From Spyradenecus sp045634445 (GTDB lineage Bacteria; Verrucomicrobiota; Kiritimatiellia; RFP12; DVOR01), in assembly GCA_045634445.1 (NCBI GenBank), contig JAZRAG010000058.1:1-64000 (forward strand): a stretch of DNA of 64,000 nt. Direction: 5' to 3'. Under the pieces are notes generated by a model. It was not told the origin of the DNA, ran no database searches, and saw only the letters and a list, made by a program, of their open reading frames with translations. Both the position numbers and the translations under genes were made by a program. Of the stretch, positions 8,617 through 16,700 are shown one piece after another; the first letter of the stretch is position 1; every line of letters starts with the position of its first letter.

Positions 8617-9732
8617 TTACTTACGGGAGGTTTGTGCCACAGTTAAGAGCAAGTCTGTCACTGCGCGCGTAGCATCCTGCTGCGGCAGTTTTGCAAAGGC
8701 ATCACGCATCTGTTGGCGCAGGGCAGCATCGGCATACAGCGAATGCAGGGTGTCGGCAAACTGCTCGGGCGTAGTTGTCAATTGATTCAGGCAGAGCGCA
8801 CCACCGCAACGTACGATGGACTCGGCGTTCTTGCGTTGGTGATCGTCGGCAGCTGTTGGGAGCGGAATGAAGAGCGTGGGGACGCCGCACCGTGCAATCT
8901 CAAAACACGTTGCCGCACCTGCTCGAGCGATAATGAGGTCAGCAGCACCATATGCGGCACCCATATCATCAATGAAAGGCACGAGCTGGATTTGGGCTTC
9001 AAGGCCTGCGTAGATGGGACGCAATTCATCTAAGCTACTTGCGCCGCATTGATGGACAATGCGCACCTCTGGGCAGTCCTTTGCAAGTGCAGCTAAAGCA
9101 GGCGCAATGAGGAGGTTCATTCCACGTGCACCTTGGCTACCACCTGTTACAAGGAGGTTGAAGGTGTCATGTGTCTTCGTCATGGCGCGCGCCTTCTCAA
9201 GCGTGTCCAAGACATTCTGACGTAAAGGAAGGCCTGTGAAGACCGTCTTGACGCCAGGGAGTTGGGCATTCGCTTCCTCAAAGGAGGTTGCCACCGCTGC
9301 AACGTGTGACCATGTAGAGAAGCGGCGCACTGCAGCCCCAACAAGGCTATTGGCTTCGTGGAAAACGACGGGAATCTTGAGCAAGCGTGCGGCAATCACG
9401 GCAGGGGTGCACGTGTAGCCACCAGTGGTAAAGAGCACCGCGGGACGCTGTTGCTTCAAGAAACGGAGACACTTGAGCGGGGCAAGTGCGTTGGAGAGGA
9501 AGATACGCGGGTGTACCATGCGGCGAATCGGGTACATCCCTGACTTCATTAATGGGCCCTTCCACGCGGCAACCGTCTTAGCCTCGGCATCGCGTGTGCC
9601 CGAAAGGATGAGCGCAACTGTGTGACCTTCAGCAAGGAGTTGGTCCGCGACTGCCATTGCAGGGTGAATGTGTCCACCCGTGCCTCCGCAAGCAATCGCA
9701 ATCGAGTGGTGTGGCGTAGCAGTATTAGTCAT
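8617..9732 (-). CDS. murG: UDP-GlcNAc-undecaprenyl-PP-MurNAc-pentapeptide GlcNAc transferase
   Basis: Glycosyltransferase making lipid II on the inner face of the cytoplasmic membrane. The glycine-rich loop CGGTGGHIHPAMAVA is at residues 15-29, VTGGSQGARGMN begins the C-terminal GT-B domain, and the sugar-nucleotide site appears as RAGAATCFEIA followed by PLPTAADDHQRKNAE. Length (371) is normal. No dcw-cluster neighbours (ftsW, murC) are present: murG is paired with mtaB instead, an isolated location. No Shine-Dalgarno is visible before the ATG at 9732, but the glycine loop so close behind supports this start. Confidence 0.97.
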   Translation of the reverse strand: MTNTATPHHSIAIACGGTGGHIHPAMAVADQLLAEGHTVALILSGTRDAEAKTVAAWKGPLMKSGMYPIRRMVHPRIFLSNALAPLKCLRFLKQQRPAVLFTTGGYTCTPAVIAARLLKIPVVFHEANSLVGAAVRRFSTWSHVAAVATSFEEANAQLPGVKTVFTGLPLRQNVLDTLEKARAMTKTHDTFNLLVTGGSQGARGMNLLIAPALAALAKDCPEVRIVHQCGASSLDELRPIYAGLEAQIQLVPFIDDMGAAYGAADLIIARAGAATCFEIARCGVPTLFIPLPTAADDHQRKNAESIVRCGGALCLNQLTTTPEQFADTLHSLYADAALRQQMRDAFAKLPQQDATRAVTDLLLTVAQTSRK

Positions 9733-9799
9733 AGGATGAGGAGTCTTCTAAAGGAGAGTGTTAATGAATGTAGGATAGGGGATATGAACTTCAAGAGGG

Positions 9800-9827
9800 G
9801 CCTTCGCACACATTGAGGCGCGAAGGC
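9800..9827 (-). terminator. Hairpin downstream of the SGNH hydrolase gene
   Basis: GCCTTCGC (9800-9807) pairs with GCGAAGGC (9820-9827), just beyond the stop of the minus-strand hydrolase gene. A T-tract is missing, so it may be a weak terminator or a transcript-end stabiliser. Confidence 0.4.
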
Positions 9828-9837
9828 GGTTAGGAGG

Positions 9838-10608
9838 TTACGGTGCCATGAAGTCTGTAACCACAGCTTCGCCCCAAAGGCGATGACCTTCCTTATTCGG
9901 ATGTAAGAGGTCTGGCATCAAATCACGGCGAAGGGTATGACCATCCTCCTCAGCAAAGTAGAGCGTAGAGATGTCCTTGCAAACAACGCGTTCGCCATCG
10001 GCAAGTGTGGGAATCATTTGGTTGATGCGGTCGTTTGCACGGCGCTTTGCATCGTTGCCATTAACACCACGCGGGAAGATATAGAGGAGGGTAATCTTCG
10101 CTTGGGGGCACTCTTGCTTCAACGTGTCAACAATGGCGCGAATCCCTTCAAAGGTCATTTCAGGCGCAGGATCAAGCCCCTTGTTGAGATTCCAACCTGT
10201 GTTGTTTGTGCCGATCATCACCATGATACGCTTAGGGGCTACCGTCTGCCAATTGATGCGACGGATGCGCCAGAGGACATCCTGCGTGCGGTCGCCGCTA
10301 AAACCTAAGTTAAGGGCGTTGCCAAAGTAGGTCTGCTGCAAATCGGGAGCCAAGACATCCCAATTGTGCGTGATCGAGTCGCCCAAAAGCACGGTATCGT
10401 GTTGGGTCTGCGCTTGGGCTTCCTTCTCGGCTAAGCGTAGGCGCCACCATTCAAGATGCAAACGATGGGCTGGAATCACCGCAGGATTGGCGACCTTCTG
10501 AGGCGCAGGCGTAGAAGGTGTCTCAGGTGTGGTGGCAGGGGGTGTGGCGCAACCGCAAAGCGCGAAGAGTGTAAGGGCGAGTAAGAGCGTGTTAAAGGCG
10601 TGCTTCAT
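9838..10608 (-). CDS. SGNH/GDSL-family hydrolase lipoprotein
   Basis: Exported lipoprotein of 256 residues. MKHAFNTLLLALTLFALCGC is a textbook lipoprotein signal with lipobox LCGC, followed by a Thr/Pro-rich linker. The catalytic domain has the GDS block (VLLGDSITHNW), the oxyanion blocks GFSGDRTQDVLWR and MIGTNNTGWN, and the C-terminal catalytic pair in DLLHPNKEGH. The order and spacing resemble platelet-activating-factor acetylhydrolase-like SGNH esterases, which often deacetylate carbohydrates. The start at 10608 is fixed by AAAGGAA just upstream; a longer frame reaching 10737 has no such support. A TATACT box at 10629-10634 probably serves it. Substrate unknown. Confidence 0.88.
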   Translation of the reverse strand: MKHAFNTLLLALTLFALCGCATPPATTPETPSTPAPQKVANPAVIPAHRLHLEWWRLRLAEKEAQAQTQHDTVLLGDSITHNWDVLAPDLQQTYFGNALNLGFSGDRTQDVLWRIRRINWQTVAPKRIMVMIGTNNTGWNLNKGLDPAPEMTFEGIRAIVDTLKQECPQAKITLLYIFPRGVNGNDAKRRANDRINQMIPTLADGERVVCKDISTLYFAEEDGHTLRRDLMPDLLHPNKEGHRLWGEAVVTDFMAP

Positions 10609-10628
10609 AATGATTCCTTTCAGCAGTA

Positions 10629-10634
10629 AGTATA
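10629..10634 (-). promoter_or_regulatory. Probable -10 of the SGNH hydrolase gene
   Basis: On the minus strand TATACT precedes the ATG at 10608 by about 20 bases, leaving room for the AAAGGAA ribosome binding site. No clear -35 is seen. Confidence 0.45.
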
Positions 10635-10794
10635 GTAGCATGTTTGAGGGAAGAGTGCCCTTGTTTGATGAACAAAAAGGCAAAATCATCCCGCAGGATA
10701 CAGGTGAATGAGGAGGGGTGCCGCAAACAAAAAGCAACAGAATACGCTAAATTGCGATTTAGGGGGTTCACATTCCTCGTTTTGTGGTATACTT

Positions 10795-10822
10795 TTGCGC
10801 GTTTAATTTCACAATTAAGGAG
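10795..10822 (+). promoter_or_regulatory. argG: argG promoter and ribosome binding site
   Basis: An extended -10 TGGTATACT (hexamer 10798-10803) followed by AAGGAG at 10817-10822, eight bases before the argG ATG. No ARG-box-like palindrome is obvious around it. Confidence 0.6.
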
Positions 10823-10830
10823 TAGATACC

Positions 10831-12072
10831 ATGGCAATGGTTTTGGAAGATCTCAAGGGTATGGTCGCAGGAACGTGCGTTTCTGGCGGCTTGGATTCTC
10901 GTACAATCGCTAAGGTGATGATGGAAGCCGGCGTGAAGGTGATTGGCTTCTGCGGTGGCATTGGTCAGCCCGACGAAGCAGATATCAACGACGTGGCAAA
11001 GCGTATGGCACCGACCGGCATTGAAACCGTGATCGTTGACTTGCGCGAAGAAATGGCAGACGCTTGCTTGGAAGCAATCAAGTGCCAGGCAATGTACGAT
11101 GGTGGTTACTGGAACTCCACCGGTATCGGTCGCGCAGTGACCATTAAGGGCTTGATTCCTGAAATGAAGAAGCGTGGCGTTCAGGTGCTCGTGCACGGTG
11201 CTACCGGCCGTGGTAACGACCAGATGCGCATTGAACGTTACACCAACGTCTTCGCTCCTGAAATGAAGGTCTACGCTCCTTGGCGTGACGCTGGCCTTCT
11301 TCAGAAGTTCCCTGGCCGTACCCAGATGGTGGATTACCTCGCACAGTTCGGCATCATCGCATTCGCTGGCGGTAAGAAGAAGTACTCGACCGACGCAAAC
11401 ATCGCTGGTCTCTCTCACGAAGCAGAAGACCTCGAATCGATGGAAACCTCCATGCAGATCGTGGAACCCACCATGGGCGTGTGGCCTTGGCAGGCTCCTG
11501 ACAAGATGGAACAAGTGACCATCCGCTTCGCAAAGGGTCGCGTGGTGCAGATCAATGGTAAGGACGTCACCCCGCTCGAAGCAATGACGCTCGCTAACGA
11601 AATCGGTGGCCGTAATGGTATCGGCATGAAGCACGCGCTTGAAAACCGCATCATCGGTACGAAGAGCCGCGGCGTCTACGAAGCTCCTGGTATGGAACTC
11701 CTCGGTACCGCAATCCGTTACGTCTATCAGGCAACGATGGATCGTCAGGCTACCTTGTTCTTCACCCAGCTCTCCAAGTTGATCACCGACGAAATCTACG
11801 ACGGTCGCTTCTACGATCCGACCTGCTTGGCTGCTCGTCGCGCAGTTGACTCCCTCGCACAGCACGCAGACGGCACGGTGAAGCTCAGCCTCTACAAGGG
11901 CAACATCATCTTTGATGCACTCACCGATTGCCCGCACTCCATCTACAACGAAGCAGACTCCTCGATGGAAGCTTCTGATGGTGTCAACCCGGTCAGCTCT
12001 CAGGGCTTCGCTGAAATCCAGTCGGTTGAAGCTCGTATGCTCGCCCTCTCGGGTCAGATTGAAGGTTGCTAA
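10831..12072 (+). CDS. argG: Argininosuccinate synthase
   Basis: Cytosolic enzyme of arginine biosynthesis: citrulline plus aspartate plus ATP to argininosuccinate. 413 residues. The PP-loop ATP site reads CVSGGLDSRTIAKV (Ser in place of the commoner Thr after LD), and the substrate-binding segment HGATGRGNDQMRIER corresponds to the usual HGCTGKGNDQVRFE. Later blocks such as GRNGIGMKHALENRIIGTKS and SRGVYEAPG are also characteristic. It is monocistronic, with its own promoter and a strong terminator, and no other arg gene is nearby. A long open frame on the opposite strand (10768-11937) is a codon-bias shadow. Confidence 0.96.
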   Translation: MAMVLEDLKGMVAGTCVSGGLDSRTIAKVMMEAGVKVIGFCGGIGQPDEADINDVAKRMAPTGIETVIVDLREEMADACLEAIKCQAMYDGGYWNSTGIGRAVTIKGLIPEMKKRGVQVLVHGATGRGNDQMRIERYTNVFAPEMKVYAPWRDAGLLQKFPGRTQMVDYLAQFGIIAFAGGKKKYSTDANIAGLSHEAEDLESMETSMQIVEPTMGVWPWQAPDKMEQVTIRFAKGRVVQINGKDVTPLEAMTLANEIGGRNGIGMKHALENRIIGTKSRGVYEAPGMELLGTAIRYVYQATMDRQATLFFTQLSKLITDEIYDGRFYDPTCLAARRAVDSLAQHADGTVKLSLYKGNIIFDALTDCPHSIYNEADSSMEASDGVNPVSSQGFAEIQSVEARMLALSGQIEGC

Positions 12073-12096
12073 TTCGTTAGCCCTTTATCAGTTCTT

Positions 12097-12134
12097 AGAA
12101 AGCGCGCGATTCCTTAGAGAATGGCGCGCTTTCT
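12097..12134 (+). terminator. Rho-independent terminator after argG
   Basis: AGAAAGCGCGC (12097-12107) pairs perfectly with GCGCGCTTTCT (12124-12134) around a 16-base loop, 25 bp after the argG stop. The T-run is short. Confidence 0.75.
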
Positions 12135-12250
12135 ATTGCTATGGAGCGTGACATTGGAGTGTGAGGCGGGGGGATTTGAGACAAAAGAGCGCACCCTTGT
12201 CTTTTTCTCTTGTTTTCGTCACTTTTTGATAGAGTCTCAAGGCGTTTTTT

Positions 12251-12258
12251 GGTAAACT
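12251..12258 (+). promoter_or_regulatory. dapA: dapA promoter -10
   Basis: TTGGTAAACT (hexamer 12253-12258) is an extended -10 of the type seen throughout the window. An AAAAGGAG ribosome binding site follows before the ATG at 12289. A TTGATA at 12226-12231 is too far (21 bp) to be a normal -35. Confidence 0.5.
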
Positions 12259-12288
12259 TTGCCTGTTTTACTTTAAAAGGAGTTTCCC

Positions 12289-13164
12289 ATGCTTAAGCTT
12301 AAGGGTGTATTTAGTGCATTAGTGACGCCGTTCAATGACGATGGCAGCGTTGACTATGGTGCTTTGCGTTCTAATATTCAGTGGCAGATTGAAGAAGGTG
12401 TCGCAGGTGTTTGCCCCGTGGGTACCACTGGCGAATCTCCTACGTTGAGCCCCGAAGATCACTTGAAGGTGATTGAAGAAACGGTGAACGCTGTCGCTGG
12501 TCGCGTGGCGGTGATTGCTGGTACGGGTGCTAATTCGACCGAAGAAGCCTTGCACTTGACGAAGGCTGTCCAGGATCTCGGCGTTTCTGCAACGCTTCAG
12601 GTGACGCCTTACTATAACAAGCCGAATGCAGAAGGTCTCTATCGTCACTTCGCAGCAGTGGCTGATTTGGGCGTGCCCGTGGTGCTTTACAATGTACCTG
12701 GCCGTAGCGCAAAGGAAATCCCCTTGAGCGTGGTGGCTCGTTTGGCAAAGCATCCGAATGTGTGCGCCATCAAGGAAGCCGCTGGTAGCGTTGATCGCGT
12801 CTCTGCGATTCGTCAGATTGCGCCTGAATTGACGATCCTCTCTGGCGATGATAGCTTGACGCTTCCGATGATCTCGGTGGGCGCTGAAGGTGTGATTTCG
12901 GTTTGCTCGAATGTGATTCCGCGCGAAATGAGCCAGTTGGTGGCTTACGCTTTGGCTGGTGATTTCGCAGCTGCTCGTCAGCTTCACGAAACCTACTATC
13001 CGCTCTTCCGCGATATGTTCTGCGATACGAACCCGATCCCGGTGAAGGCCGCTCTCGCAATGATGGGCCGTATCCGCCCAGTGTATCGTTTGCCGCTCTG
13101 CGAACCTGATGCTGCGAATACAGAATTGATTCGCTCCACCTTGACAAAGCTCAAGTTGATCTAA
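12289..13164 (+). CDS. dapA: 4-hydroxy-tetrahydrodipicolinate synthase
   Basis: Condenses pyruvate with aspartate semialdehyde in lysine and diaminopimelate synthesis. 291 residues, the normal length. It shows the signature GTTGESPTLSPEDH near residues 45-58, PYYNKPNAEG, the catalytic tyrosine in VLYNVPGRSA and the Schiff-base lysine in CAIKEAAGSVDRV. It is first in an operon with dapB (10-bp gap), folK and a subtilase. AAAAGGAG precedes the ATG. Confidence 0.97.
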   Translation: MLKLKGVFSALVTPFNDDGSVDYGALRSNIQWQIEEGVAGVCPVGTTGESPTLSPEDHLKVIEETVNAVAGRVAVIAGTGANSTEEALHLTKAVQDLGVSATLQVTPYYNKPNAEGLYRHFAAVADLGVPVVLYNVPGRSAKEIPLSVVARLAKHPNVCAIKEAAGSVDRVSAIRQIAPELTILSGDDSLTLPMISVGAEGVISVCSNVIPREMSQLVAYALAGDFAAARQLHETYYPLFRDMFCDTNPIPVKAALAMMGRIRPVYRLPLCEPDAANTELIRSTLTKLKLI

Positions 13165-13174
13165 GGAGAAGGCA

Positions 13175-13945
13175 ATGAAACTCGCGATTCTCGGTGGCGC
13201 CGGTCGTATGGGGCGCATGTTGATTGACTGCGCGAAGGAAATGAACCTTTCGGTCGTGGCCGTAACGGAAGTGCCTGGTTGTGATTTGATTGGTAAGCCA
13301 GCTACGGGCGCTATTCTTTATCAGGATACTTGGCCGGCTGATGCCGATGCTGTGATTGACTTCACCTTCCACACGTGTGTGAAGGAGAACTTGGCCAACG
13401 CAGTGAAGTGTCGCCAGACCTATGTGCTCGGTACGACGGGTTTGACCGATGAAGAATTGGCCGCAGTGGATGCCGCTGCTAAGGAAATCCCGATTTGTTT
13501 CGCACCGAACTTCTCTTTGGGCGTGAACCTTTTGCTCGAACTTGTGCGTCGTGCAGCATCTGTTTTGGACGAATCTTACGATGCAGAAATCGTCGAAATG
13601 CATCATCGTCACAAGAAGGATGCGCCGAGTGGTACTGCTTTGGGCTTGGCTCAGGCATTGGCACAGGGTCGCGGTGTGAAGTTGGATGACGTCGCATGCT
13701 ATGGTCGTCACGGCATCGTGGGCGAACGTCCTGCTGGCGAAATTGGCGTTCATGCTGTGCGTGGCGGGTCGGTGGTGGGTGACCACACTGTGATGTTTGC
13801 CGCAGATGAAGAACGCGTTGAAATCACGCATAAGGCTGCTTCTCGTGCAGCGTTTGCAAAGGGCGCATTGAAGGCCTCCAAGTGGTTGGAAGGTCGTGCA
13901 CCTGGTCTTTACAACATGCGTCACGTATTGGGTTTTGAAGACTAA
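13175..13945 (+). CDS. dapB: 4-hydroxy-tetrahydrodipicolinate reductase
   Basis: NAD(P)H-dependent second enzyme of the dap pathway, 256 residues. The N-terminal Rossmann loop is LGGAGRMGRML (residues 5-15), the conserved TTGLTDEE and APNFSLGVNLL blocks are in place, and the family signature with catalytic residues reads HHRHKKDAPSGTA. The gene follows dapA after 10 bp with an AAGGAGA ribosome binding site. The adjacent dapA-dapB pair provides successive steps toward diaminopimelate for peptidoglycan and lysine. Confidence 0.96.
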   Translation: MKLAILGGAGRMGRMLIDCAKEMNLSVVAVTEVPGCDLIGKPATGAILYQDTWPADADAVIDFTFHTCVKENLANAVKCRQTYVLGTTGLTDEELAAVDAAAKEIPICFAPNFSLGVNLLLELVRRAASVLDESYDAEIVEMHHRHKKDAPSGTALGLAQALAQGRGVKLDDVACYGRHGIVGERPAGEIGVHAVRGGSVVGDHTVMFAADEERVEITHKAASRAAFAKGALKASKWLEGRAPGLYNMRHVLGFED

Positions 13946-13958
13946 CGAAGGAGATGCC

Positions 13959-14402
13959 ATGGCGCGAGCAGTTCTTGCACTTGGCAGTAACCTTGGAGAC
14001 CGTGAAGGCTTTTTGGCTTTTGCGGTCTCTTCACTTTCGCAATTGCCCAATACGCGCATCTTGGCCGAGTCAAAACATCGTGAAACCGCGCCTGTGGATG
14101 TGCCAGAGGCCTTTGCTGACCTAACCTTCTTGAATGCCGCAGTGTTGATTGAAACAACCCTTACCCCAGAAGCGCTCTTAACGGCCGCTTTGGCAATTGA
14201 GGCAGAGGCGGGGCGCGTGCGAACTGTGCGAAATGGGCCGCGTCCGTTGGATGTAGATCTAATCCTTTACGAAGGGGAACGGCGCAATACAGAGTCGCTT
14301 ATCTTGCCCCATCCGCGTGCGCATCTGCGTGACTTCGTCCTTGAGCCATTGCGTGATTTGGGTTTTACGGTAGATGATGTAATAGCGAATCGTTTTCCAT
14401 GA
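13959..14402 (+). CDS. folK: 2-amino-4-hydroxy-6-hydroxymethyldihydropteridine pyrophosphokinase
   Basis: Folate-pathway HPPK of 147 residues that transfers pyrophosphate from ATP to 6-hydroxymethyl-dihydropterin. LALGSNLGDREGFL opens the protein, ETAPVDV follows, and the signature RNGPRPLDVDLILY is intact with both metal-binding aspartates; LPHPRAHLRDFVLEPL closes it. AAGGAG at 13948-13953 fixes the ATG at 13959. It lies 13 bp after dapB, and its stop overlaps the subtilase start (ATGA). No folB or folP is present here. Confidence 0.95.
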   Translation: MARAVLALGSNLGDREGFLAFAVSSLSQLPNTRILAESKHRETAPVDVPEAFADLTFLNAAVLIETTLTPEALLTAALAIEAEAGRVRTVRNGPRPLDVDLILYEGERRNTESLILPHPRAHLRDFVLEPLRDLGFTVDDVIANRFP

Positions 14403-16597
14403 AACGCGCACTTCTTGTTTTCTCCCTCATCGCACTCTTCCTTGCAGGATTTGCAGGGTGGTTAGAGCGCGCTGTGAAAACAAGCCTTATTGAAGATCAA
14501 AACAAGCCTTTCTTACCCAGCAAAACAGGTTGTTTTGAAGCGCAAAACAACCCTTCTTCATCAGAGGCGCGTTGTGGCAATGTGGAATATGCGTTGCGTT
14601 GTCTTGCAGAAGCGCAAGGGAAGGCGGTGCCCTTCCTCTTTCTTTTAGAGACGCCCACGGCCGCAGAAGCGCTCTTAAAAGCGTGCCCAACGCTTGAAGT
14701 GATTAATCAAACAGAGCGCGTATTGACCTGTGCTGTTCCGCAGGGTATCGCTCATGACTTCCTTGAAAAAGGATTGTCCACACCAGGGATATTAGGCTTT
14801 GATGCTGTGATGCCTGTCGCTCTCTATGGCAGTGTCGCCACGAGTGAGCGTTTTGTTGGAACAGCGCCGTTACAAAGTGTTTCACGGTTGGATGGTAGAA
14901 GTGAAGTGGTTGCGGTGATTGATACGGGCATTAGTACGGGTGAAGCCGAGGAATTTCATCCCAATCTCTTGCCTGCACTCTATGGTATGACTGTAGAGCC
15001 AGACGTTACGAATGCGGCAAACTTAACACCTGAAGATACGAACACGCAATCGCACGGTACGCATGTGGCAGGGTGTCTTGCCGCGCAAAGCAAGTACTAT
15101 GCATCGGTTCGTGGTGCTGCACCTGGCGTAGCACTTTACTTTCAACGCATTGGTATTGGGGCCGATTTATATCCGAGTGACGATATCGCTGACCACTTTG
15201 ACCGAAGTATTGCCGTTGGCGCCTCAATCATTAACTGTTCTTGGGGACATCATACAAAGCCTAACCCAAATAAGTATAATGCCTATAGTGCGCAAGTAGA
15301 TCGATTTGTTTGGAATCATCCAGAAGTCTTAATCTGTTTCGCGATTGGCAATGATGGTGTTGACCAAGACGACAACAGTGTTGTTGATAGTGCATCGGTT
15401 TATGCGAGTGAACCTCACGCAAAGAACTGCCTAACAGTGGGCGCTCAGGAGAGTTATCGTACAAATGTGGCCGCGCGCTATACCGGCTTTTTAGCGTTTG
15501 AAGGTAAAACAACCGATCTTGCAACAGATTTCATTACGCGCCCTTACGATGGCAAAAACGATGGTATGTGTGCCTTTTCTTCGCGTGGACCTTTAACTGA
15601 TGGTCGTATCGCGCCAATGCTTGTTGCGCCAGGAAGTACGATTTACTCAACCTTAAAAGGCGGTAGCGTAGGGGCTATGTCTGGCACTTCGATGTCAACG
15701 CCGATTGTGAGTGGCGCAGCAGCAGTGCTTCGTCAGTATTTAAAAGAGGTTCATCAAATTCAGTCGCCAACTGCAGCAGTGGTGCGAGCGGGCTTGATTT
15801 TGGCCTCTGAATCGCTCTCGCCAGGACAATTTGGTACAGATGAGATGCGTGAAATCCCTGAAGCCTCTCCAAACAATGTAGAAGGGTGGGGGGCACTTCG
15901 CCTTGGGAAGCTCTTGCAAAGTAACGAAACCTTAGGCTTTGAAGACCGTATTTCGCTTAAAGCGGCCAAAACTTCGGTTTGTTTTGAGATCCCCAATGTG
16001 CAAGCGCAGAGCCAACTTTCCGTGGTGTTGTCATGGATTGATGCGCCTGACAACGTCGCTGCGGCGCTTGTGAATGATTATGATTTGACGCTTATTTCGC
16101 CCTCAGGAAAGCAAACCACGCTTTCTGATCATCAGAATACTATTGAACGTTTGATAGTGCCTGTTGTGCAAGAAGCGGGTACTTGGCAGATTCAAGTGAG
16201 CGCAACGAAGATTGGGAACGCAGGTTTAGGCAATTTCGCGGCCATCGCATGGCGCGCAATGACATCTGAATCCCCAAAAGCCTTGCCAACCGAAGCGCAA
16301 GGTGAACAAGTGACGCTTGTGGTGGATTTGCCAGAAGGTCACCGTCCGTACTTAGATTATCCCGTTTGGCCTGCACCAGGTAATCACGTCTTTCCAAAAG
16401 GGCGAGAACTCTACTTTCGTAATGGCGCGAAACTTCAACCCAATAAGCCTCCGCAGTCACTCATTGGAGGATGGCTTAAGCATTCTAACGGTGAACGCGA
16501 ACGAAAGACGGATGAGGCCTTTACGCAAACGCTTGAAGACGCGTTAGAGATGCGTTGGTATGAAGCCTTTCCAGGAAGTCGGTTTTCGCTCCGATGA
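14399..16597 (+). CDS. Exported subtilisin-like serine peptidase (S8) carrying an in-frame 22-bp repeat array
   Basis: A 732-residue secreted S8 protease. An N-terminal hydrophobic signal (MKRALLVFSLIALFLAGFAG) is followed by a segment, residues about 26-56, encoded by the repeat array at 14476-14564. The catalytic triad is intact: Asp175 in VAVIDTGIS, His219 in SHGTHVAG and Ser431 in SGTSMSTP. After the protease domain comes a beta-rich region (about residues 520-620) like a P-type or jelly-roll domain (VNDYDLTLISPSG, QVSATKIGNAG). The start overlaps the folK stop (ATGA), which argues that the ATG at 14399 is real and that the array is translated. The array units are 22, 23, 22 and 22 bp, so each is read in a shifted frame. 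Substrate unknown. Confidence 0.88.
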   Translation: MKRALLVFSLIALFLAGFAGWLERAVKTSLIEDQNKPFLPSKTGCFEAQNNPSSSEARCGNVEYALRCLAEAQGKAVPFLFLLETPTAAEALLKACPTLEVINQTERVLTCAVPQGIAHDFLEKGLSTPGILGFDAVMPVALYGSVATSERFVGTAPLQSVSRLDGRSEVVAVIDTGISTGEAEEFHPNLLPALYGMTVEPDVTNAANLTPEDTNTQSHGTHVAGCLAAQSKYYASVRGAAPGVALYFQRIGIGADLYPSDDIADHFDRSIAVGASIINCSWGHHTKPNPNKYNAYSAQVDRFVWNHPEVLICFAIGNDGVDQDDNSVVDSASVYASEPHAKNCLTVGAQESYRTNVAARYTGFLAFEGKTTDLATDFITRPYDGKNDGMCAFSSRGPLTDGRIAPMLVAPGSTIYSTLKGGSVGAMSGTSMSTPIVSGAAAVLRQYLKEVHQIQSPTAAVVRAGLILASESLSPGQFGTDEMREIPEASPNNVEGWGALRLGKLLQSNETLGFEDRISLKAAKTSVCFEIPNVQAQSQLSVVLSWIDAPDNVAAALVNDYDLTLISPSGKQTTLSDHQNTIERLIVPVVQEAGTWQIQVSATKIGNAGLGNFAAIAWRAMTSESPKALPTEAQGEQVTLVVDLPEGHRPYLDYPVWPAPGNHVFPKGRELYFRNGAKLQPNKPPQSLIGGWLKHSNGERERKTDEAFTQTLEDALEMRWYEAFPGSRFSLR
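14476..14564 (+). repeat. 22-bp phased repeat array A, inside the subtilase gene
   Basis: Four units begin at 14476, 14498, 14521 and 14543. Each is a 16-bp core (17 in the second) plus six variable bases. Cores: GAAAACAAGCCTTATT, a 17-bp relative of it, CAAAACAGGTTGTTTT and CAAAACAACCCTTCTT. Spacers: GAAGAT, ACCCAG, GAAGCG, CATCAG. The third core is a near-palindrome. The family recurs at three intergenic places in the window. Confidence 0.85.
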
Positions 16598-16683
16598 GGA
16601 GAACTGTGAATGAGAAGAACGCTTTCTGCGTTAGACAGGGTAAGAAGAAGCGATTGAGTTGAACCCTAATAAAAGAGAAGTTT

Positions 16684-16691
16684 GTTACAAT
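16684..16691 (+). promoter_or_regulatory. Extended -10 close to the BatD-like start
   Basis: TGTTACAAT (hexamer TACAAT 16686-16691) lies nine bases before the ATG at 16701, so the transcript should have a leader of only two or three bases, and no ribosome binding site fits. Confidence 0.5.
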
Positions 16692-16700
16692 ACCATTGTT

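Noticed and set aside
10768..11937. Long minus-strand open frame (about 389 codons) opposite argG
   Set aside because: The plus strand codes a complete, conserved ArgG; the antisense frame has a His/Cys-rich, family-less product and reflects codon bias.
12319..14059. Two minus-strand open frames of about 300 codons opposite dapA and dapB
   Set aside because: Antisense shadows of well-conserved genes; products are Arg/His/Ser-rich and unlike any protein family.
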